DNA of 5,783 nucleotides. It comes from Kiritimatiellia bacterium (lineage in GTDB: Bacteria > Verrucomicrobiota > Kiritimatiellia > RFP12 > UBA1067). Position numbers and translations under genes: made by a program. The stretch is from the NCBI GenBank assembly GCA_028707675.1, contig JAQWAM010000110.1, forward strand, positions 1 to 5,783, read 5' to 3'. The notes below the pieces were generated by a model. The model saw only the letters and a list, made by a program, of their open reading frames with translations. It had not been told where the DNA came from and did not search any database. Below, in pieces: positions 1 through 5,783 of the stretch (position 1 is its first letter; every line of letters begins with the position of its first letter).

Positions 1-1503
1 TCCGGCAAGGGCGCCTTCTACCGCCGCGGCAACCGGATCGGGGCGAAAGGCCGATGGGTACGCGACTTCGCCGCCGGCGTCAGCTTCCTGCCTGCGGAGG
101 CGCGTCCCGACTCGGCGTTCTGGCAGAGGTTCTGGTCTGTTTCCGAGGTGAGGATACCCGAGCCGAAGCTCCAGCATTTCTACGATTTCGCGATGTACTG
201 CTACGGCGCCGCCTCCCGCCCGCCCCACGCGCCGATAGCGCTGCAGGCGGTGTGGACCGCCGACAACGGAGGGCTGCCGCCGTGGCACGGCGACTACCAC
301 ATGGACATGAACGTGCAGGAGACGTACTGGGCGGCGCCGGTCGCCGGGCAGCTCGACGCGCTCGACGCGTTCGCCGACCACATGGCGGCGCTTCTGCCGG
401 AACTGCAGCAGTACGGGCGCGACTTCTTCGACATGAAAAACGGCGGCGCGGCGATTCCCGGCCACATGGCCTACGACGGGTCGTTCATCGCCGGCGGCGC
501 GATGTGGGCGCTGCCGCTCGTGCACGGCCTCTGGGCTTTCGCCCAGGTTTACGACGCCTGGGCCTACCGCCCTACCCCGGAACGGCTCGCCAAGATATGG
601 CCGCTCGCCGCCGCGCTCGCGGAAGGCACTGATCAGGTTCTCCTGCCGCCGGACGCCGGCGGCGTCCGGCGTTACGCGGTCTCGGCGACGCCCGAGATCG
701 GCGAGAACACCGCCGAGGCCGTATCTTTCACGCCGAACACGACCTACGACCGCTCCATCACCCGCGGCTTCTTCAAGCAGGTCGCCAATCTCGCCGCGGC
801 GAAAGGCGACAATGCCGCGCGGGACCGCTTCCTGAAAATCGCCTCTTCGCTAGGTAAACCCAATCTCGACGCGCGGGGACTCTATCTGCTTGACGCGAAA
901 ACGCCGCTTAAGGTCAGCCACCGCCATCCCTCCCATCTCCACGATGTCTTCCCGTACTTCGACGTGGAACCGGGGTCGGATGCCCGCGCGGCCTACGCGG
1001 CATACGTCGCGCTCGGCCGCGGCAAATGGGCCGGCCACACCTTTGTCGAATGCGCCTGCAAGGCGGCGGCGCTCGGAGACGGCGAAGAGGCGCTTTTCTG
1101 CCTGAACGAGTTTGCGGACCACTATGTTTCCCGCAACGGGTTCTACATCAACTATTACTATGAAATCGCCGTGCGCCCCGACCGGACGCCGAGCGACATC
1201 TTCACGCTGGAGGGGAACCTCGCCCTCGCGCGCGGCGTGCAGGAAATGCTGCTCGCCGGACGCGCCGACGCGATTGCCGTCTTCCCGGCGCTCCCGAAGG
1301 CGTGGAACGGCAAGGAGATCTCGTTCCGCGATCTTTTAGTCCCGGGCGGCCACCGCGTTTCGGCGAAGCGCGCCGCGGACGGCACGATCACCGGTTCGGC
1401 GAAGGGCTTTTCCGCCGTGACGACAAAGATCATCCTTCCGGGCGGCCAAAGCCGGGAAGTGACCCTCAGACCCGGCCAAGACACAGTGTTCGAGGGACGA
1501 TGA
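1..1503 (+). CDS. GH95-like glycoside hydrolase, C-terminal part (5' end outside window)
   Basis: The reading frame is open from base 1 to the TGA at 1501-1503 and gives 500 visible residues. GH95 enzymes are usually about 750-850 residues, so roughly the N-terminal third is missing, including any signal peptide. The family hydrolyses alpha-L-fucosides or alpha-L-galactosides of glycans by inversion, using an (alpha/alpha)6 barrel. Matches to it are: LQAVWTADNGGLPPWHGDYH (visible residues about 81-100), followed by MDMNVQETYW where typical members have NINLQMNYW; HRHPSHLHDVFP (307-318), the family HRHxSHL motif; DIFTLEGNLALARGVQEMLL (399-418), matching the QIDGNFG...EMLL segment; and VFPALPKAW (427-435), which leads into the small C-terminal beta domain. 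Three positions at or near the known catalytic residues differ from characterised fucosidases, so the substrate is uncertain. The protein is probably exported and used in polysaccharide breakdown, by inference from the family. The fold call is fairly secure; the activity is not. Confidence 0.75.
   Translation, partial: SGKGAFYRRGNRIGAKGRWVRDFAAGVSFLPAEARPDSAFWQRFWSVSEVRIPEPKLQHFYDFAMYCYGAASRPPHAPIALQAVWTADNGGLPPWHGDYHMDMNVQETYWAAPVAGQLDALDAFADHMAALLPELQQYGRDFFDMKNGGAAIPGHMAYDGSFIAGGAMWALPLVHGLWAFAQVYDAWAYRPTPERLAKIWPLAAALAEGTDQVLLPPDAGGVRRYAVSATPEIGENTAEAVSFTPNTTYDRSITRGFFKQVANLAAAKGDNAARDRFLKIASSLGKPNLDARGLYLLDAKTPLKVSHRHPSHLHDVFPYFDVEPGSDARAAYAAYVALGRGKWAGHTFVECACKAAALGDGEEALFCLNEFADHYVSRNGFYINYYYEIAVRPDRTPSDIFTLEGNLALARGVQEMLLAGRADAIAVFPALPKAWNGKEISFRDLLVPGGHRVSAKRAADGTITGSAKGFSAVTTKIILPGGQSREVTLRPGQDTVFEGR
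647..671. repeat. Perfect 10-bp inverted repeat inside the hydrolase gene
   Basis: The arm CGCCGGACGC (647-656) and the arm GCGTCCGGCG (662-671) are exact reverse complements separated by the five bases CGGCG. The hairpin would be very stable. It encodes the PDAGGVRR part of a linker between conserved blocks of the hydrolase. GC-rich coding sequence makes such repeats easier to obtain by chance, and no function is claimed. Confidence 0.55.
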
Positions 1504-1529
1504 AGATAAAGGCGAATCGTCTTTTGCCA

Positions 1530-1560
1530 TTGCCGCGCGCTCCCAAATGGGTTATATAAT
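1530..1560 (+). promoter_or_regulatory. Probable sigma70-type promoter of guaB
   Basis: The 87-base gap between the hydrolase stop and guaB holds an AT-rich block, TTATATAATAATGG, that stands out from its surroundings. TATATA (1553-1558) lies 17 bases after TTGCCG (1530-1535). The overlapping perfect TATAAT (1555-1560) lies 19 bases after the same -35-like hexamer. Transcription would start near 1565-1568, leaving a leader of about 25 bases that contains the Shine-Dalgarno-like AAAGGAA (1572-1578). The -10 is convincing and the -35 only partial. AATGGG occurs on both sides of the -10 (1546-1551 and 1561-1566). Confidence 0.5.
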
Positions 1561-1590
1561 AATGGGAATTGAAAGGAATGGTGGGCAGTT

Positions 1591-4264
<2,674 letters not shown>

Positions 4265-4290
4265 GTTTTTAGAGCTGTCTATAAAGAAAG

Positions 4291-4295
4291 AGGAG
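4291..4295 (+). promoter_or_regulatory. Shine-Dalgarno sequence that fixes the yajC start
   Basis: AGGAG at 4291-4295 lies six bases before the ATG at 4302. An in-frame TTG at 4296, which would add two residues, directly abuts this site and is therefore not a usable start. Confidence 0.8.
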
Positions 4296-4301
4296 TTGAT
4301 T

Positions 4302-4640
4302 ATGAGTTCGTTAACGTTTTTGGCGCAAGCGGCACAGGGCGGCGCGGGCGGGTTAGGCGGCATGCTGCTGCCGATGGTGCTGGTTTTCGGTATTTTCTAC
4401 TTCATGATGATCCGTCCGCAGCAGCGCAAGGAGAAGGAGCGGCTGCGCATGATCGCGGAACTGCGCGCCGGCCAGCGCGTGATGTTCGCGGGCGGTTTCA
4501 TTGGTGTGATCGTAGAGGCGCGCGAGAGCACCTTCGTGGTGGAGATCGCCCCCAAGGTGCCGGTCGAGATCGCCCGCGGCGCGGTTTCGCGCGTCTTGAA
4601 AGAGGGCGAGGCCGTCGTGATGGACGAAAGCGGCAAGTGA
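4302..4640 (+). CDS. yajC: Preprotein translocase subunit YajC
   Basis: YajC is a small inner-membrane protein that associates with SecD-SecF and the SecYEG translocon; it is usually dispensable. The 112-residue product has the family layout. A short Ala/Gly-rich N-terminus (about 1-18) comes first, then one transmembrane helix (about 20-37, GMLLPMVLVFGIFYFMM). The signature RPQQRKEKER follows at the cytoplasmic face. A small basic/beta domain comes next, with LRAGQRVMFAGGFIGVIVEA (about 55-74) and the end of the domain near residue 104. The start at 4302 is set by AGGAG six bases upstream. The gene lies 37 bases after tgt, the usual tgt-yajC order. The expected next genes, secD and secF, are absent here. 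Confidence 0.93.
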   Translation: MSSLTFLAQAAQGGAGGLGGMLLPMVLVFGIFYFMMIRPQQRKEKERLRMIAELRAGQRVMFAGGFIGVIVEARESTFVVEIAPKVPVEIARGAVSRVLKEGEAVVMDESGK

Positions 4641-4645
4641 GCGGC

Positions 4646-4662
4646 CAGTTCCAACTGAACTG
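4646..4662. repeat. Small hairpin just after yajC
   Basis: CAGTTC (4646-4651) and GAACTG (4657-4662) form a perfect 6-bp stem with a 5-base loop, five bases after the yajC stop. No T-run follows, so it is not a standard intrinsic terminator. It could protect the 3' end of the operon mRNA or be fortuitous. A second, weaker stem, GCCTG/CAGGC, follows at 4669-4685. Confidence 0.4.
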
Positions 4663-4676
4663 AAGCGCGCCTGCGA

Positions 4677-4705
4677 GTGACAGGCCAGACCTGATTTGAT
4701 AAAAT
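4677..4705 (+). promoter_or_regulatory. Probable sigma70-type promoter of the 233-residue gene
   Basis: GTGACA (4677-4682) matches the -35 consensus at five of six positions. After exactly 17 bases, TAAAAT (4700-4705) matches the -10 consensus at five of six. Transcription would begin near 4711-4713, only three to five bases before the ATG at 4716. The -10 overlaps the perfect inverted repeat TGATTT-GATA-AAATCA (4692-4707), which could be a small operator or simply AT-rich coincidence. Confidence 0.55.
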
Positions 4706-4707
4706 CA
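4692..4707. repeat. Inverted repeat overlapping the -10 element
   Basis: TGATTT (4692-4697) and AAATCA (4702-4707) are exact reverse complements around GATA. The repeat covers the proposed -10, where a repressor site would be effective, but no known regulator motif is recognised. Confidence 0.35.
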
Positions 4708-4715
4708 TCATTGCA

Positions 4716-5417
4716 ATGAGCAAAAAACCCACACAGTTTGATTTCTGGTTCGCCGTCAACAGCACGGAGATCGTGGTGCCGCCGAAACGGCACATCGAGA
4801 CTTTCGGCAACACCATCATCAACTACCATATGGTAAGCGAGCTGATGGACTCGGTGGGCAAAGTGCGTGTGCGCGAGGGGCGGATGCAGGCACTGCGGCC
4901 GCAGATCATCACGCCCTCGTCCTACTCCACGACAGTCATGGAAGGTTTCGGCGAGCAGGCCCGGCAATATCTGGAGTGGCTGAAAGAGCACGAGGACTCG
5001 GTCCGCATATTGCGCTACGGCTACACCTTGAAACAGGAGGCTTTCAGCGAGCAGGTCCTGACCGACACGCCCGAGGCGGTCTTGGAGCGCGTCAAGCAGA
5101 GCCTGACCGACAGCAAGGATCCCTTCCGAGCCCTGATCAAAGGCGTGGACGACCCCTGGGACGTCTGTCTGGTCAAGCTCTTCTGGAACGTGATCCAGAA
5201 CTCGGCGCAGGCCAATATCCGAGAGCTGCAGGAGCGGCGCATGTTCGAGATTGAGGACGGCGTTCCGGCGGGGTTGCGCGAAGAGGTAGAGAAGGGTTTT
5301 CAGGCCGCGGCCCAGGACTCCAGCCTGATCAAGCCCTTGGGGCGACTGCTGCAGGAGAACGGCCTGTTCGAGAGATACCAAGACCGCTTCTTCAGCCTGG
5401 TCAAAGGCCGTATTTGA
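4716..5417 (+). CDS. Conserved-looking protein of unknown function, 233 residues
   Basis: I cannot assign this protein to a named family. It is soluble-looking, with no signal peptide, transmembrane segment, cysteine cluster or nucleotide-binding motif. An N-terminal part (1-70) has beta-like, hydrophobic/aromatic sequence such as FDFWFAVNSTEIVVPP (8-23), then FGNTIINYHMVSELMD (30-45) and VRVREGRMQALRPQIITP (50-67). The rest (about 75-233) is predicted by eye to be helical and charged, with LKEHEDSVRILRYGY (89-103), VDDPWDVCLVKLFW (144-157) and a Glu/Arg-rich stretch, IRELQERRMFEIEDG (168-182). Coding-style third-position GC bias and the good promoter support a real gene. The ATG at 4716 is the first possible start after an in-frame TGA at 4692. 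No Shine-Dalgarno sequence precedes it, and the transcript is probably leaderless. My impression, which I could not check, is that similar unnamed proteins occur in PVC-group genomes. Its position after yajC does not by itself indicate a role in secretion. Confidence 0.8.
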   Translation: MSKKPTQFDFWFAVNSTEIVVPPKRHIETFGNTIINYHMVSELMDSVGKVRVREGRMQALRPQIITPSSYSTTVMEGFGEQARQYLEWLKEHEDSVRILRYGYTLKQEAFSEQVLTDTPEAVLERVKQSLTDSKDPFRALIKGVDDPWDVCLVKLFWNVIQNSAQANIRELQERRMFEIEDGVPAGLREEVEKGFQAAAQDSSLIKPLGRLLQENGLFERYQDRFFSLVKGRI

Positions 5418-5431
5418 CGCGGGGGCAGACC

Positions 5432-5457
5432 GCCTGTCGACCGCGCCGGGCACAGGC
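5432..5457. repeat. Inverted repeat after the 233-residue gene
   Basis: GCCTGT (5432-5437) and ACAGGC (5452-5457) are exact reverse complements with a 14-base GC-rich loop, 15 bases after the stop codon. No T-run follows, so a terminator role is uncertain. Confidence 0.3.
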
Positions 5458-5477
5458 AGGCTATTAAATGCCGAGAC

Positions 5478-5544
5478 CGCGGATGAACGAGTATGTGGGT
5501 GTTTGAGTGCGTGAGTGCCCGCATACACGCGGATGCACACGGAT
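5478..5544. repeat. Degenerate GGATG-type intergenic repeats
   Basis: CGCGGATG occurs at 5478-5485 and again exactly 50 bases later at 5528-5535. A related CACGGAT follows at 5538-5544. Between them lies a short imperfect tandem, GAGTGCGT/GAGTGCCC (5505-5520). The units resemble the CGCGGATGAACACGGATG type of non-coding repeat that I recall from intergenic regions of several environmental bacteria. The match is degenerate here and the origin is unknown. Confidence 0.4.
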
Positions 5545-5548
5545 TTTT
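5515..5548 (+). terminator. Possible intrinsic terminator before the leuC-type gene
   Basis: GTGCCCGC (5515-5522) can pair with GCGG (5529-5532) and GCAC (5535-5538), with a six-base loop and a two-base bulge. Five T residues follow at 5544-5548, a few bases further from the stem than is ideal. A competing fold pairs GTATGTGGG (5491-5499) with CCCGCATAC (5518-5526), including one G-U pair. Either would end transcription from the upstream gene. Confidence 0.3.
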
Positions 5549-5575
5549 GTAAACTGTAATTCGAAAGCTGATAAT
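5547..5575 (+). promoter_or_regulatory. Probable sigma70-type promoter of the leuC-type gene
   Basis: TTGTAA (5547-5552) and GATAAT (5570-5575) are separated by exactly 17 bases in an AT-rich stretch that contrasts with the GC-rich genes. The -10 matches consensus at five of six positions and the -35 at four. Transcription would start near 5582, giving a leader of about 30 bases with GAGGG (5594-5598) as a Shine-Dalgarno sequence, 13 bases before the ATG. Confidence 0.55.
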
Positions 5576-5611
5576 TTTGTCTGAACCTAAAAAGAGGGCG
5601 CGGTAATTACG

Positions 5612-5783
5612 ATGACCATCACTGAAAAAATACTGGCCCGCGAATCGGGCGCTAAAATCGTCGCTCCCGGCGACAACATCTGGGTCAACGCGGGCATCCT
5701 GCTGACGCATGACGTCTGCGGGCCGGGAACCATCGGCATTTTCAAACGCGAGTTCGGCGAGTCGGCCAAGGTCTTCGATACGG
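5612..5783 (+). CDS. leuC: 3-isopropylmalate dehydratase large subunit / LeuC-HacA family, N-terminus only
   Basis: Only the first 57 codons are present; the gene runs off the window. MTITEKILARESGAKIVAPG (1-20) followed by DNIWVN and LTHDVCGPGTIGIFKREFG (about 31-49) is the characteristic N-terminus of the aconitase-superfamily large subunits. These isomerise 2-isopropylmalate to 3-isopropylmalate in leucine synthesis, with a 4Fe-4S cluster and a separate small subunit, LeuD. The close relative homoaconitase (HacA) and other members of this dehydratase branch share this N-terminus, so the exact substrate is not settled. The cluster cysteines lie further downstream and are not visible. It appears to have its own promoter, so it is probably not part of the guaB operon. 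Confidence 0.85.
   Translation, partial: MTITEKILARESGAKIVAPGDNIWVNAGILLTHDVCGPGTIGIFKREFGESAKVFDT

Noticed and set aside
1500..1559. 19-codon ORF whose ATG overlaps the hydrolase stop (ATGA)
   Set aside because: The overlap would suit translational coupling, but the ORF has no Shine-Dalgarno sequence or recognisable content and runs through the guaB promoter elements.
1504..1590. Purine riboswitch or other structured leader before guaB
   Set aside because: The predicted leader is only about 25 bases, too short for a known purine riboswitch, and no conserved junction sequence is visible.
4353..5540. Long antisense open frame of 395 codons across yajC, the spacer and the unknown gene
   Set aside because: It mirrors the codon bias of the + strand genes, has low-complexity His/Leu/Arg-rich sequence with no recognisable domain, and overlaps the well-supported yajC.

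Overview
The window is a bacterial chromosome segment, GC-rich in its genes, with five genes and one gene start, all on the + strand. From left to right they are: the C-terminal part of a GH95-like glycoside hydrolase (1-1503), IMP dehydrogenase guaB (1591-3084), queuine/preQ1 tRNA-ribosyltransferase tgt (3098-4264), the Sec accessory membrane protein yajC (4302-4640), a 233-residue protein I cannot assign to a named family (4716-5417), and the first 57 codons of a LeuC/aconitase-family isopropylmalate dehydratase large subunit (5612 to the window end).

The combination of a large carbohydrate-active enzyme of the fucosidase/galactosidase type, a bacterial guaB-tgt-yajC cluster, GC-rich coding sequence and GGATG-type intergenic repeats suggests a member of the PVC group (Kiritimatiellota, Lentisphaerota or Verrucomicrobiota). 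This is an inference from gene style; no rRNA or other marker is present.

Layout: the hydrolase ends just before a promoter-like region (about 1530-1560), so guaB probably opens a new transcription unit. guaB, tgt and yajC follow with gaps of 13 and 37 bases, each with a Shine-Dalgarno sequence, and look like one operon. It joins the committed step of GMP synthesis, tRNA guanine exchange for queuosine, and a Sec translocon accessory protein. The usual secD-secF genes do not follow yajC. Instead a 75-base spacer with three small inverted repeats and a good sigma70-like promoter leads into the unknown gene. That promoter places the predicted transcript start within a few bases of the ATG, which has no Shine-Dalgarno sequence, so the mRNA may be leaderless. 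A 194-base spacer (5418-5611) carries degenerate GGATG-type repeats, a terminator-like hairpin and a second good promoter before the leuC-type gene.

Most of the window is conserved housekeeping sequence and I see no mobile element, CRISPR array, phage gene or defence system. The points that merit a second look are the unknown gene with its leaderless-type promoter, the changed residues in the hydrolase active-site motifs, the yajC context without secDF, and the repeats and hairpins in the two spacers.
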